A stretch of DNA of 64,000 nucleotides from Solenopsis invicta (GCF_016802725.1 NC_052679.1:3038001-3102000); one strand, 5' to 3'; shown: positions 38,449 through 51,347, numbered from the stretch's first letter. The notes: a model not told the origin generated them from the letters alone. A program made the numbers and translations.

Positions 38449-39978
38449 CCTGTACTGCATCCTGTGAAGCCCTCTCTCCCGAAGTACTTGGTTTAGATAG
38501 CAGGTGTCCTATAAACAAACATAAAAAAAATTGCGTAAAAATTGATGTTACACAAGATAAATAGATAAAATATATTTCAGCAAATTCTAGTAATTATCGG
38601 ATATACAAAGATACTTACCAACATCTGACTGATGTTTGCCGTCCAAACCGTCCGATGCAGATTGACTCGAATAAAATGTTTGACTGATATCGGGCTTCTG
38701 GTCGTGTTCAGGCGTGGTCGACGACGTGTCGTCTATGGCAATTTTATTCAGTGTGTTATCGCCTATACTCTGATCTTCGTAACTACAACTGCTACCGTCT
38801 TGCTCCAGATATTCCGGCATCTCCAGCTTCAAATTCGGCATGAGAGGAATTATTTCGACCGGATCGGAGCCTGGTCCCGACTGACTGTCCGACGTTTTGC
38901 CATCGGAATCCTTCGCGTTAATTCCCGATGAATTCTTCTCCGCGTTCATATTCGTACTCTCTCGAATTTTTCTTCTTTTGTTTGGCGGCACTTCAGGTTG
39001 TAGGTCGACGGCATGGTATGGCATCGGAGACGACGGGGACTTATTCCTTTTGTTGTCCCCTGTGGATTTACCAGAAGTATTCTGCAGTTGAACTTCAGGC
39101 TCGTTGGGAATTTCTATGTCATCCTAAAAAAATGTGACATAATAAATAAAGGAATTACCTATAAAAGATTCTAGTTCAAAATTTGTCATTCTATCGGTAT
39201 AATACTAAAATTTTTAAGCAAGAAAATATGAAAAATATGTACAGATGTATTTAATCCCAAATATGTATTTAATGCCAAGCTAACTGAAATAAAGGAATTA
39301 CAATTATATAACTCCTTAAACAGAAATTTTCAAATAATAATAAACTAAAAAGAAAAAAATTGGTCCAAATCTCCCAAATAAAAATCAGGCAAGAAATTTA
39401 TATTCCCTTTTTCCAAAAATTGTAATAAAATAAAATTTTTTCCCAGTAGATATAATTAAATAATGTCTGTTGAACTGTATATTCTTGCATTACTTTATAC
39501 ACTCACCTCTGCTAGATTGTCATCCTTTCCTGTGCCATCTGTAAGACCCTGTACTGCAAGAAGCTCTGCTGTTGTGAGAAAACTCGCTAATTGTTCTTGG
39601 ACAACATTTACTTCGCCTTGGTACATGAAATCGACCAAGGCAGCCAAATCATCAAATTTTACATTACGGAATATTATGACGGGGTGCTGGCACGGATTTT
39701 CCTATGATATAACAAGTAATGGTTACAAAAAAATATCTCCACATTTAAAGCATGTGTAACAAAGTGATCAAAATTGCATTTACCTTAAACAAATCTCTAA
39801 AGTATGTACTACATGCTGATAAAAGCATTTTGTGTGCCCTGATCCTCTTGCCTTCACAGCTCAAAGTGACATCTACGAGATCTTCGTCTGTTCTTAATGT
39901 GTCGAAAGCACAGGTAATGTGTTTCAAATAATTGTTCCATCTAAGGGAGAATTGTTGACTGGAACCCATTCTGCTTTC
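38449..39978 (-). CDS. BTB transcription factor, proximal 5' cassette (lola/Broad/tramtrack type)
   Basis: Four coding exons: 39978-39784 (ATG at 39969), 39701-39507, 39123-38619 and 38508-38449, 946 coding nt, leaving one base (phase 1) for the terminal exon. Exons 1-2 encode a full BTB domain: FSLRWNNYLKHITCAFDTL, DLVDVTLSCEGKRIRAHKML, LSACSTYFRDLF, then NPCQHPVIIF, LVDFMYQGEVNV and AELLAVQGLTDG. BTB domains of this class dimerise and recruit corepressors. Exon 3 is a Ser/Asp-rich linker with a basic KRRK motif and ends near KHQSD; exon 4 is 20 codons. Donors are good (gtaaat, gtgagt, gtaagt, gtaagt). Closest families are lola-like/Broad; orthology to Drosophila lola is not proven. Nine candidate terminal exons lie downstream on the same strand. 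Confidence 0.93.
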
Positions 39979-40391
39979 CTGAAAATAATAAAAACAAAGA
40001 ACATAAAGCTAATGGACTATATGGATCAACGTTCCTAATATATTAATTTATATTATGTCCGATTTTAGCAAAAATGTGCAAAATTTAATTAAATCAGATT
40101 AAAATAGAGCTAATCAACAATGTGTCGTTTGCATTTACAATGCAATTATCTTCGGTCTATATTAATCGTAACATTGATGCAATATAAATTATTCAAAAAC
40201 TCAACTTATATATAGAAAGCTCGATACTTATGAAAATAATATTAAAACATTGTTATTTGAAAAAATAACCATCAGAAAAGGTAAAGATATCATTGTATAC
40301 AAAGCGAGACTCGGACGAGGGTCGACACGAATTGGAGCAATGGTATCCAAAAGGTTATCCAGAACACTAACATTATCCAACAAAAGTTTAC

Positions 40392-40592
40392 CTTAATTAT
40401 TTCCTCGCTGGAGGAGTGTAAAAGCGAATCGAGAGAAATCCCAATGGGGGAGGGCCTTGTATCGCGACAGCCACGCGGGGCGAGGAGTATCGGGAGAGTC
40501 TCGCGGCTGCCGAGAGACCGATTCGTGAGCGGATCGAAGTGAAGGAGGAGGAGGAGGAGGAGGAGGAGGAGGAGGAGGAGGAAGAGGTGGCG

Positions 40593-40628
<36 letters not shown>

Positions 40629-41035
40629 TACGATTCGGCCGCGTTACCGCGCGACCAACGACGGACTAGATTAGCCGCGCACTTCACGGAAAACGAAAAC
40701 CAGCAAACAGCCGCGGAGCTGGCCGCACTCTCATGGCACCGTGGAGACAACACCGTCGGAGCACCGCCGTCTCGCCGAGCACACTCTGCACTCTCGCGTT
40801 CCCCGCTTCGTTTTTTTTTTTCTTTCCTTCCTCTCCTCCGTTGTTCGTTCCCTCTCTCTCACTCGCGGCGAATCACCCGTGCGATCTCGGCCAACGTGTC
40901 GTCACACAAGTGCATAGCGTCGCCGCGGCGTGCTGCGCGTCTCGGAATAACCGTTCCGCGACGAGTCCGCGTCGTGTTCCTTCACAACAAGCCACACTTC
41001 GCAGGCGAGTGACAGCTGGCGGCCATTTTCAGTAC
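40392..41035 (-). promoter_or_regulatory. 5' UTR exon and promoter region of the proximal BTB cassette
   Basis: A donor TAATTAAG|gtaaac at 40391-40386 ends an untranslated exon that joins the acceptor before 39978. The region is GC- and CpG-rich, unlike its surroundings, and is homologous to 53286-53560 upstream of the distal cassette, supporting a real first exon and promoter. On the transcribed strand it holds (CTC)n and (GCC)n trinucleotide runs and a 118-codon open frame (40753-40397) closing just before the donor, a possible upstream ORF. The transcription start is not determined. Confidence 0.6.
40540..40628. repeat. Adjacent GAG and GGC trinucleotide repeats
   Basis: About fifteen GAG units followed closely by about twelve GGC units in the 5' untranslated exon of the proximal BTB cassette. 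The corresponding part of the distal cassette lacks them, so they expanded after the duplication or were lost there. Confidence 0.85.
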
Positions 41036-43213
41036 GGGGATACGCGTACGGCAGCGTACGGGATGCGCAAGGAAGCCCGACCACCCTCCTTCCCGTCTAC
41101 CACCCAGGCAACGCGCAGCCAGCGATTCGTGCGATGTCACGTGATCACGGGCAGGCGCACGGGATGCGTGCTCATTGGTCGACACGGCGACGTTTGCCGC
41201 GCTTCTTTGAAATGCGAATTAAAATGATTTTTTGTTCTAAAAAAAATCTGCCAAATTTTTCACGCTCAATTTCTTTCCAACGCCAAAAAAACTACTATAT
41301 ATTAGAAGATAATTCAACACAAAGGCACAATATATGCAATTTAATAAATCAATTATGTAAATTTCGCTAAAAATGTGATTATATTTTATCAGTCAAAGAA
41401 TATAATAGCATAATTTTTAATTAACGTTTACATTGTTAATGATTGCATTCAGCAGAAAAAACAACTTTTCGACTATTGGAAAATTTATTAGTATCATTGA
41501 TTTTTGCTTTTAATTCTTGCCGGATCTGAACGTATCAATCATATTTTACAACATTTGTAAAGCTTTTTCCGCTAAACGTAACCGATTTTAATAAATAATA
41601 AAATTATATTAAAATCGCATAGACGTTATAAAAACTATCGTTGTATAATCAACATTAATTTTTTAGTCGTCTAATGTTTAATATGTAAAATATACAAACA
41701 TTTGATGGAAATTGTAAAAATTTTCTTATAATCTTGTGCTCTTTGTGTACTTACTTTTTAATTAATATTTTCTGTAAGATGCAAATGCCTAAGTACAAAT
41801 TATATATTATCTACGTTACGCTTTCATCATTAAATATTATAACTTAATTCATATCACTTTTGAGTTGGAAAGTAAAATAAAAAGTTAAAAGTTAAATAAT
41901 ACAGATAAAAAGTTATAACTTTCGATTTAACTTGATTAAGTTTAATTTAATTTTTAATTTTAACTATTAACTTTTTTCGTAAGTTAAAAATTTATATTCT
42001 ATATTTAAAAAAAATTATAAAATATATTTCCATATAAAAAACAATATTTTCTTGCTATTTCATATAAACATAATTTAAAAATAAAATATTAAATTTGATG
42101 ATCAATATTATAATTGTTTTATTGAGTGATTTAACTTTAAAACTTGCAAATTTTTTATTTAATATGAATAATGTTTTTCAAGATTAACTTTTAACTTAAT
42201 CTGATGTTACTTTTGATAAATAAAACTCAAATAGTGGTATCTTTATTTTTTTAATAAAAGACAAATAGTAGTATCTTTAAATTGTTTTACAATAAAACCC
42301 ATGTGATATTATCTTTGTATATATGTATTCTTATTTAAAAATCTTCCTATTCTAACACAAATTGAATGTATTTAATTTTAAAAAATTTCAATATAACATT
42401 TAATTTCAGAAATTAAAGAAAAAATAGTATAAAATGAGAAAATGTTATAGAAATAAAAAAATTTTTAATGTACAAAAACTTGGCGCTGCTTGATATAACA
42501 AGATTGTAAAATCTATATTGAATAAGAACAATGAAAATATTTTAAGGAAAAATACAATAAATATAATAACAATATGCGTACATGAGCGAGTAAGCTTCTT
42601 CATTGTCGGTATTACAAAATTCTTGGCATTGACGAATCCATCCGTGCTGTTGAATGACAGGCGACAAGTTTCTCGTTTGCTTAGCTTTATTAGGTATGGT
42701 GACGTCTTTCTTGATGGCATTTATAAATGACAGTTTCTGCATATCTCCTTATATCTAAACGGAAATTTTGCACTAATAGTATTAACCGAACTCTTTAATT
42801 CCCAGTGCTGCAGTACAAACCTCAATTTTCTTAACAGGTTTCTCTCGGTTTCGGACCCATATGACCGTTTTGGTGCAGACTGTTCGCTAAATTCACCATT
42901 TTATCACATATTATTTCTTTTCTTTTATCTAAACAAGGAACAGAATGGACCGCTTCGCTCTCAGGCACGGTCTTCTCTTTTGTGTAATTGTAAATATCTA
43001 ATATTTGTCCAAACAGTAGTTGTGTGACATACTTCACATTCCCAATTATAAATTACCTATCTTCTTTATCTTAGGATTTAAATTAAAACATTAAAAAAGA
43101 TTGCATAATTAAGGATTGTGTTGTGGAGATATAAGACGCGCCTATTTTTCTTTATCCAAAGAAAATGAAATAAAAATAAACTCGCAATGTGACAAAATTA
43201 ATCAATCAATTCT
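41036..43213. other. AT-rich stretch with a dispersed repeat and unresolved minus-strand ORFs
   Basis: From 41860 to 42230 lies a repeat (AAAGTTAAAAGTTAA-rich, with AAAACAATAT.TTCTT) also found at 58560-59370. Between 42.44 and 43.04 kb are minus-strand open frames of 66-91 codons, including a peptide with CDKMVNLANSLHQNGHMGPK ending at 42831. They look partly protein-like but I cannot identify or join them. Confidence 0.35.
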
Positions 43214-44592
43214 TTATTCATCTTCTTGATTTTCATCTTGATTTTCATCTCGGCTTTCATCTCGGTTTTCATATCGGTTTTCTTTTAATATGTGTCTAGT
43301 AATACGTTCGGTAGCATGGGCTAACCATATTTTAATTGGAGCTGAGATCTGGTCATCAGTAACATCTGGATGTGATTTTCGTATCACACCTGAAAAAGAA
43401 GACACATTCATATTACTTCTATAAGGTTTCTTGATAAATTCAAAATAATATTACTATAGTATTGTATAAATAAAATAACATTTTTATGCTACATTTGTAA
43501 TGTATATAAAAGATAGAATTGCAAAACATTAATATTTAAAAAACCACAAATTAGAACTTTTGAAATTTACAAAGTAAACAATAAAAATCACAATGAGAGC
43601 CAAACACGGAAAAATTAAATATACAATTACGTAATTTTATAATTCATAGAGATATAATATATGTAACAATTTACAAATATATTTGCGTATTATGCGAGCT
43701 TGGCTCTTGCTTGTCGTGATTTATATTGCTTATATTTATATTTGTAAACATGTACCATTATTCTTTTAACAAATGATATAGATATTCATAATGCTATAAA
43801 AATATTGTATCATACAAATCATAACAGATTTAACAGATTTCATTAATAAAACAATGAAGATCAAATATTTAACTTACTCATAATAACTCTGCATATATGC
43901 AAAGTAGAAAAAATCTGTTTCTTTTTTGCTCCATACCAACTATATTTAGCAGCTAGTTCGTTCGAAAATATTAGCCTCATTAGACGAATACAAGAAGTTT
44001 TCATTAATCCGCTTCCTACACGAGACAATTGTTTAATCTAAAATAAATTGAAATTTACATTATTAATGTTATAAAAATAATATTATAAAAATAATTATAA
44101 CAAAAATAAGAAATATAACTGTATGTACAATAAAATGTTTTAACAACTATTTTTAGTGTACGACTTCCAAAAATGAAAATACCAGTTTTACAATAAAAAA
44201 ATATCTATAAATATATATTTAAAAAATACTCTTTTTGATACAAAATTGCTATTATAAAATCGAAACGGTAATTGTTTTCAAAATTTCATTTTTGCCATAT
44301 ACTAAAGTATTTTATCTTTAAAAAAAAAAATACTTTTTAATCAAATATTAACGTTATTGACTTACCATTTCATGTCGATAACTTGCATCATTTTGTAATT
44401 TATCTTCTAAAGTATCTAATTCGGTTTGGTCCTTTAATGGAAAATCTTTTAATGTATCAACGTATTCATTTTCTTTTTTGTCAGAAGAATCAACTGACAA
44501 TTTTTCTGAAATAAGCTTTATGCTTGTTTTAATATCGTTTATCGCTGACTCCAAATTTATTATTTTTGTAATAACAAACGGTGTAAAATTTT
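43214..44592 (-). CDS. DUF4806-domain protein, 3' three exons
   Basis: Exons 44592-44366, 44037-43878 and 43389-43214; phases 1-0-1 fit with donors gtaagt and acceptors ttttatag, tttattttag and ctttttcag. The encoded segment has FPLKDQTELDTLEDKL, then LSRVGSGLMKTSCIRLMRL, FSNELAAKYSWYGAKKKQIF, HICRVIMS and ISAPIKIWLAHATER: the pattern of DUF4806, a domain common in insect genomes with no established function. A 12-nt tandem repeat gives an acidic tail (RDESRDENQDENQEDE) before TAA. The start is missing: exon 44592 enters in phase 1, so at least one upstream exon exists. The two BEN-gene exons that exit in phase 1 (48431 and 47727) are on the same strand and could supply it; otherwise a short N-terminal exon was not recognised. 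Confidence 0.75.
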
Positions 44593-45215
44593 CTATAAAA
44601 AGAAGAGATATTTATGTTAGAATAAATGGTTTTTAAAAACTTCATATACGCACGTACACACACGCAAACACACACGCAAAAAAATTGCATTTATATATAA
44701 ATGTATAAATGCAATTTTTTAATATAAATGTATAATTGCAATTAGAAGCCATTCAAGGATACTTGCTCCAGCAAGTATTATTATCAATCATCTAATACCT
44801 ACAATGATGGAGTAACATCCAACATTTGTATTCCTAAACTTCTTTTCAAATGCGACATGTCTTTACAACTACAAAAGACTTCGCATCTTTCCTCCGATAT
44901 CTCCACCTTTTCCAACCTGAAGGCATACCTTTCTATGTCTTTCCAAAAACTCCAGAAATACTCACTTTTTCATTTCAATAATTCAGACTTTTTATATAAC
45001 GACTTTGAAATACACCAATACTCTCTAAATTTGAAACAGCAAAATCTTACTGATTTACAAAGTTATACTTATAACTGTAATCATTAGTGATTATTCACTG
45101 TCTTTCAATGATTCTGCTTAAGAGGAGGGTACCCTGATCGGAATCATGTATTAACTAATCTCACTGATCAGTATGTTATCACTGAAAAGCATCACTGTCA
45201 TCGATATTTTTATGT
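44593..45215. other. Gap between the DUF4806 gene and the distal duplicated block
   Basis: AT-rich, with a CA-rich run near 44650-44680 and a small hairpin (AAAAATTGCATTTATATATA and its complement, about 44678-44719). A plus-strand frame at 44857-45087 has no recognisable features. Confidence 0.35.
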
Positions 45216-46615
45216 TTATAAGTCTATATCTCAAACTATTAAAAATAAATAAATTTGAACAAAGCTATTCCCCGGATCGTAAAATATAGTTTTGGTCTGA
45301 AAATATTCATTTATCGAAACAGTTGTATTTCAAAGATATGGAGCACGATTATTTGTAAATTTGACTCACAACGTTTCATTCTAACGTTCAAAAACCGATA
45401 TTCATATTTAACGTTATTTGCAAATAAACAATGCAATATGCAGTATATATGTGTAATAGGATTCGCGCTATACAAACAAATTAGATATTTTCACAAAAAA
45501 GTTACCTTGAACCAGTATCGAAAAGTATTTTTTAATTTAGCATATACACAGAGGTATGCTTACAGTTAGTACATATAAGAAATATAATGATGGCTTTAAG
45601 TTATTAAAAAAAAGGAATTGATAATTGTTGGCACACACACACAGCACTTGACAATGCTTACTAGTACAGTTCAACCTACACTCGAGTGCCTATATCATAC
45701 ATTCACATCCAAAACACCATGCACTTTGTACATTAAAGGTAACTCTCTCTGTGATCAGTGGAAATAAAAGTAGTCTTCCTGTTACAAAGCAAGGAAAATA
45801 TCATACGTTCAGAAATTTACTTATAAGATTGCGAACCTGATTCAATTTCAGGGGTTACATACTTTCTCGACACTGAAAAATTATCGATTTTCGGAATCTT
45901 TTTTAAAAACCTGGGAAAAAATTTCTCATATATGATCATGTTTAAAGCGTCGTATAAAATTATATATAAAATATGTCTATATATAATTATTAATTATGTA
46001 TACCAGTGGATTTATATACAATTATATATATTCTTGTATATTTTTGTATGGATTGCCGCTTATACATAAGGAAAAATTTCTGCATTTTATTTAAAAAATA
46101 AATAAATTTGTAATTTGTATTGAACATTACATATAAAATACAATACTTATGAATAAAAACATAAATTTATTGCTATATAATGTATTCATTTATATTTTAA
46201 AGTTAAATGCTCAATCTAGTTCATTGTAGTAAGGTAAATATCTCAGTGACATATCCCTGTACCCGGACACTTACGTGTAAACTTATTATTATTAATCTTA
46301 AATGTATTTTTATTGTAATATAAATATCATATAAATATAATTATAATCTGCAAATACTTAGATATTTATGATCATTATAAATATTATAAAAATTAACATA
46401 AAAAAAACTTAATTTATTAAACAACTTAGATCAAGATTATATTTTAATAATGTCCTTACAATTTTCTTAAGAAACATCGTTAATTTGTTTAAATAATATT
46501 TATTTTATTTTTATCATTTATCGCTCATAAATCAAATAAAAATGTATGTTTCTTCTACACTGAATCACAAGATGCGGTAGTGTCTCGCGCTAAATAAACG
46601 CGCAGCGCGTCGAAT

Positions 46616-49094
46616 TTACTGTGATGTGCGCTTTTTATGTCTCTTAATTTCGCCTATACGTTGACTCATTGCGTGAAGAAGCGATTTTGTTGATTGTTTT
46701 TTCCAGCCTCTTTTTTTTGCAATGCTTTGTGAATATTCTAAAAGTTGAAAAAATTATTTACATATGATGTATACATTATAAAGTTCAAATAGTAATGTAT
46801 TTAAGAAGGAAAACTCACTTATTATCGCAAACTTAGCTCTGCCATCTAATGAAAATAATTGTGAATCATTTTGTTCACGACCAGCAGTACGTGATGCCCG
46901 TCCCGTCAGTGTTAAGTGACAAAAGGCATCTTTCCTAAAGACTCCTAATAGAAGACGCCTGACTAAATGTGACGCTTTCGAAGAAGCTCCAAGAGCTTCA
47001 TAAAGTACCGATTGGCAACAATAAACTTCGTTCCGAATCATAACCATCTGAAAAATTAGATGGTTCTTTAGTGTTTAAAAATCGATATTATAGAAAATTG
47101 ATGCCGTGTGTAAAAAAAGCAAGAAAAAAAAATATCGGTTTCATAAAGTTAGAAAGCAAAAATTATAGAGTGTACACAAGTAGCTTGTACTAGTAGATTA
47201 TAAGAGTAACTCTATGGGATATATCAAATTCTTACAGTGTCGTTAGGCCAATCTTTTCCATATAACTGTTCCAAATGTCGAATTTCGTCCTCTCTTGGAT
47301 CCAAATTTTGTGATTGCAATTTATTTCTCTTAGGGGTGTTTACTGTGAGAATAAAGTCAAGATATGAAATGAGCACTTCTTTAAAGAAATAGAAAAAGAT
47401 ATATTTTTTTAATTTTAAAAAACAGAATAATACAATTCTCTTCAGGATCTTCGTTATTTGGTGAAGTAAATCTTATTTCATGAATTAAATCATGGGATGT
47501 CTTCAAACTTATAAAATAAAAAGCATATAGGCTAGTTTTTCATAATCAATTTTAATTTCAAGATCGTCTTGAATAATATCTTAAGATGCTAATACAGCTC
47601 TTTGATTAGTTGATGATATCTTAAAACGATATTTGAGACGGTCTTAAATACAAGAATCGAAAATAAATACCGGCTATAGAAAATAATACATTTTATTTGC
47701 AAAAGTCGCTTCTTATTTTAAGGTACCTAGAACTTTAGAAGTTGATGTTGTACATGGTATATCACTTTTCGGTGATAAATCTTCGATAGAATTATTTTTT
47801 GTGGAAGTTGAAGGTTCAGTGGAGATTAAATGAGCAGATACATTCGTAAAATGTCTAGTTGGAGTAACATCTATATATTGAAAAAAAATACAGGCTGTAT
47901 TATTACTGTGGATATGTTTATTTAACAATTATACAGTTTTTCAGATTTCTATCATATTAAAATGTATTATCAATACTAACGATTCATGAATATTGCAATT
48001 CATCACAAATTCACTTCACTAGACCCAGATATTTGTTATCTTGATAAAAAAAATTGCAATATTTAAAAAATATTGACACTAATCTGACATTTTATGCTTT
48101 TGTAATGTGGATAAATATTCAGTCTGGTTTTGGAATTGGCATTCCATCCTTCAAGGATTTCTTTCCAACGTTTCGTGATATTTCAGTTTATTTCTTCAAG
48201 AATGGTCTGAAACACTTTTAAATTGTTTTTTACCCTAAAGAAGTAAATTGAAATGTTTACAAAACGTCGAAAACAAATTCATGAAGAACGTAGCACCAAT
48301 TCCTAATTAGATTGACTCTAATAATACATCTTGATATAGTAGAAACCTGTCCGGTAAAACTGTAAATAATTATGTATAAATTGCATATTGAAATTATGAG
48401 AAAGAATCTAAGACATAAAAACATTTTTACCGTTTTCTGTGTTATTTTTAGTTTTTGTAATCCTATTTTCTAGTTCTGCAATGGTTGATAAAGCATCTTG
48501 CAACATTTTCTGTAGGTCTTCTTTCTTTGGACTCTTATTATTAATTTTATGCTTTGATGAATTATATTTATTTTTTAATGTTTCATTTTTCTTTGTTTTT
48601 TTCTACGGAAAAATGAAATACAAAGTTGCAAAACATTGTCAAATTTCAACAATGTAACTATTACATACCTTCTGCGTTTGCGAGAGGACTTTATGTTCAT
48701 AATATTCGTCGGAGGATGTAGAGGATAATTCATCCATAGATGTAGAGGATAATTCATCCATAGATGTAGAGTCTCCATATAATAACTCAGTCAGTTGAGT
48801 ATTTTTTGCATTTTTTGTGTTATAAACTATGTCACATTTAGACTTTTTCTAGAAAATAAAAAAATTCGAATCTATGTAATATCTTTTAGCTATCAAATAT
48901 ATCTTTAAATATTTTTAATATTTACAACAAGATATTGTTAAATGAGAAAATAAAGAAACCTACTAATTTTTTTCCCATATTCTGTTGACTATCTGTATTG
49001 CGTTTAGACACAGATAGCATAGAACAATCCTTATATTTACAATTTTGTGTACAATTTCTTTTATCACGAAGATCTTCTAATTCTTTTTCATTTT
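46616..49094 (-). CDS. BEN-domain protein, seven 3' exons (N-terminus not resolved)
   Basis: Exons 49094-48964, 48848-48669, 48602-48431, 47870-47727, 47342-47236, 47047-46819 and 46737-46616; entry/exit phases agree at each join and the last ends TSQ-stop. The BEN domain spans the last three exons: DEIRHLEQLYGKDWPNDT, then VYCCQSVLYEALGASSKASH, LVRRLLLGVFRKDAFCHLTL, TGRASRT, and a basic RHKKRTSQ end. BEN domains bind DNA or mediate chromatin contacts. Upstream exons are polar and Lys/Ser-rich, with a short predicted coil (LQKMLQDALSTIAELENRI) and a duplicated SMDELSST unit. The first exon listed enters in phase 1, so an N-terminal coding exon is missing; a donor at 49587 side (CATTCAG|gtaagt) may mark a 5' exon. 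The whole gene lies in the TTAA element. Confidence 0.78.
48715..48775. repeat. 27-nt tandem repeat in the BEN gene
   Basis: GATAATTCATCCATAGATGT-like units occur twice with a third partial copy, giving in-frame repeats of STSMDELS in the second listed exon of the BEN gene. Confidence 0.7.
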
Positions 49095-51347
49095 CTAAAA
49101 CATTTTAAAGAAAAATGCATGTAGTAATGTATGTTGAATATTGTTTGGACATCAAAAAGTTAAACATCTTTTTAGAAAAAAAAATTAAACCGTAAGATAT
49201 ACATGAACTATACAATACAAATAAAACCTTCTAAAATATTATTACTTCAAAAAGCTTACGATTCAGTATATATTTTCTTCCGTATTAGTAACAGAAGTGT
49301 CATTTTAATACTCAATCATAAAACTTCTACTGTTATGAAACAAGAAGTACATACACAACAGAAAAAGTAGCTTGGAGAGTGAGAGCTTTTCGCTACACTG
49401 CTAACAGCTTTGCAATTATTATAAAATTTTCTTTTAAACAACACTTAATTACGAGTTGAAAAAGTGTAAAAACATAAACCGTCAGCGTCATCCAACAGGA
49501 AATTTTACAAAAATTGTAAAGCAGTTAAGAACATCGCAAAAAGTATGTACTTTTTCTGCTATACGTAGCCATTACTTAGACTTACCTGAATGTTAGATTA
49601 GTATTCCCATATATTCTTTTTACTATAAAGACATAACACTACGTCACCGCCCAAGAAAAAAATTTTATATATAATAATATGTCTATATATATATATAAAT
49701 ATGTATAATTATATATAATTATATGATATGATTATATATAAAACATATTCATATTATATTTTAAAATATATATAATTATACATATTTTATATATAATTAT
49801 ACATAATTATGCATTTTTTATATATAATTATATACAAAAAATTTTTTCTGAGCTTTCTTAACGTCGTCTTAAAAAATAACATGTGATTCACTAGATACAA
49901 ATTACAAGTAAATCATCATCGTCACAATGTAATAGAAACATTGTCACACTAGAAATCTCTCTCGCCATGGTTTTTAGGGCTTAAGTAATCATCTTTTTTC
50001 GATAAATTACAATAATATGCCCATTTTTGTATAAGTACACTAGTAATAATTAAACATATCCTTTTTTTAGATATCAAATTTATTTATTATCCTTCTCAAA
50101 AAAATCCAATAAATCGGTTATTTTTCGGCGTTGAGAAAGTATGTAACCTTTTAATAATTAGGTCCGCAAGAAAACTACAATTAAATAGCATTTTAAAAAC
50201 AGAGCACTGCAAAAACTAGCAAAATTTAAATAGCGATTATAAATTACATAAAATGCAATGCCATTTTTGTATAAAATTGTGAAAAGTGTTATTAATTCTT
50301 GTCTTTAAATATTTTGTTACGCTAGTGAAAACCAGATCCACAGGTAAGTAAAAGATTATGATTGCGACTTGAGATATTTTCTTGAAATACTCATCATTAT
50401 GATAGTAAACGTTTCCACTGTAAGATTTTACGTACATTGTGTTTGGATTTAACTAATCTCTTCCTCTAATTATCGTTTATGTACGTATAAGTAATGCAAA
50501 TTTGCATAGCTACAAAACCATCAGTTTAATGTAAAAAATCAATCAGTTAACTATCTCAAACTTAATAGATCACAACATATCGCAATAGGAAATAAGAATC
50601 TTCCTTCTTATTGCGATCAAAAATAACTGTTACAGAATCTTAATCCATGAGACCAAATAACTTTCTCGAGAAAACTTCATGTATCAAAGTGTGTATACTA
50701 TTATTTTGGTTTTGTATACCCACAATTACATTCAATTAATTTATCACCACTGAAGTTAAAACGCATATCCCCTCCGCTTTTACCAATCTTCGGTTGGCAG
50801 CAGTCGGTCGTAAAAATGCAGTTTTGTATATCACAGTAGTTTTTATAATTGAAATGTATATAAAATTTTCTTGTATATCAATATATTAACATCAGATGTA
50901 TATAGATGCATGTTTTTAAATATTAAAAGATTGCAAAATTATAACTAAATATGTGAAATATGTGAATACAAAATTAGATGGAAGCTTCTTGCACTACAAT
51001 TATTATTGATATATGCATACACTATAAACGATTTCATGAATAATAATAGACTATTAAATAACAAATTTAAATGAAGATAATTCGTTGCATATATTATAAT
51101 TTGCAATATATTACAGATTGTGATTTATTATAATCTGTAATGTACGATGCAACAATTCATCTTAAATTATAAATAATAATTTTAATATTTTATATAAATA
51201 AATGATAATTCAAATAAAGTAATTATAATAAATAATTATATTGAATCTGTTTGCAATTCAATGTTATAATTATATCGTAATGACAGAGCAACATACTACA
51301 TCATAGAATTTGTATGTAATAAAAAAAAAGAAAAAATAGTCACTTAC

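Larger units (their letters stand above)
36540..41035. repeat. Proximal copy of the duplicated BTB 5' cassette
   Basis: This segment aligns in order and orientation with 45216-45850 plus 50151-53560. Matching landmarks are the left edge (AAGCTATTC.CCGGATCG), introns around CAGTTTTGTGTATCAC, all four coding exons, the untranslated exon ending TAATTAAG|gta, and the promoter side (GGCGGCCATTTTCAG). Exon 2 and the BTB part are best conserved; introns have drifted with small indels. Confidence 0.9.
45851..50150. mobile_element. 4.3 kb TTAA-inserted DNA element carrying a BEN-domain gene
   Basis: The left terminus is GGGGTTACATACTTTCTCGA; the reverse-complemented right terminus is AAGGTTACATACTTTCTCAA. 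The inverted repeat continues to about 44 nt with a few mismatches. TTCA (45847-45850) lies at the left and TTAA (50151-50154) at the right. The proximal duplicate has the empty site CAATTTAATAATCAAG at 37291-37306, showing one TTAA where the distal copy has TTCA-element-TTAA. The only substantial coding content is a seven-exon BEN gene on the - strand; no DDE or other transposase was recognised. TTAA targets fit piggyBac or Kolobok superfamilies, which I cannot separate. Insertion followed the cassette duplication. Confidence 0.82.

Noticed and set aside
40539..41012. Plus-strand frame with polyglutamate and polyalanine
   Set aside because: Produced by GAG and GGC triplet repeats in the 5' UTR of a minus-strand gene.
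42445..43037. Minus-strand frames, some protein-like
   Set aside because: Could not be joined by credible splice sites or assigned to a family; noted only as a gap description.
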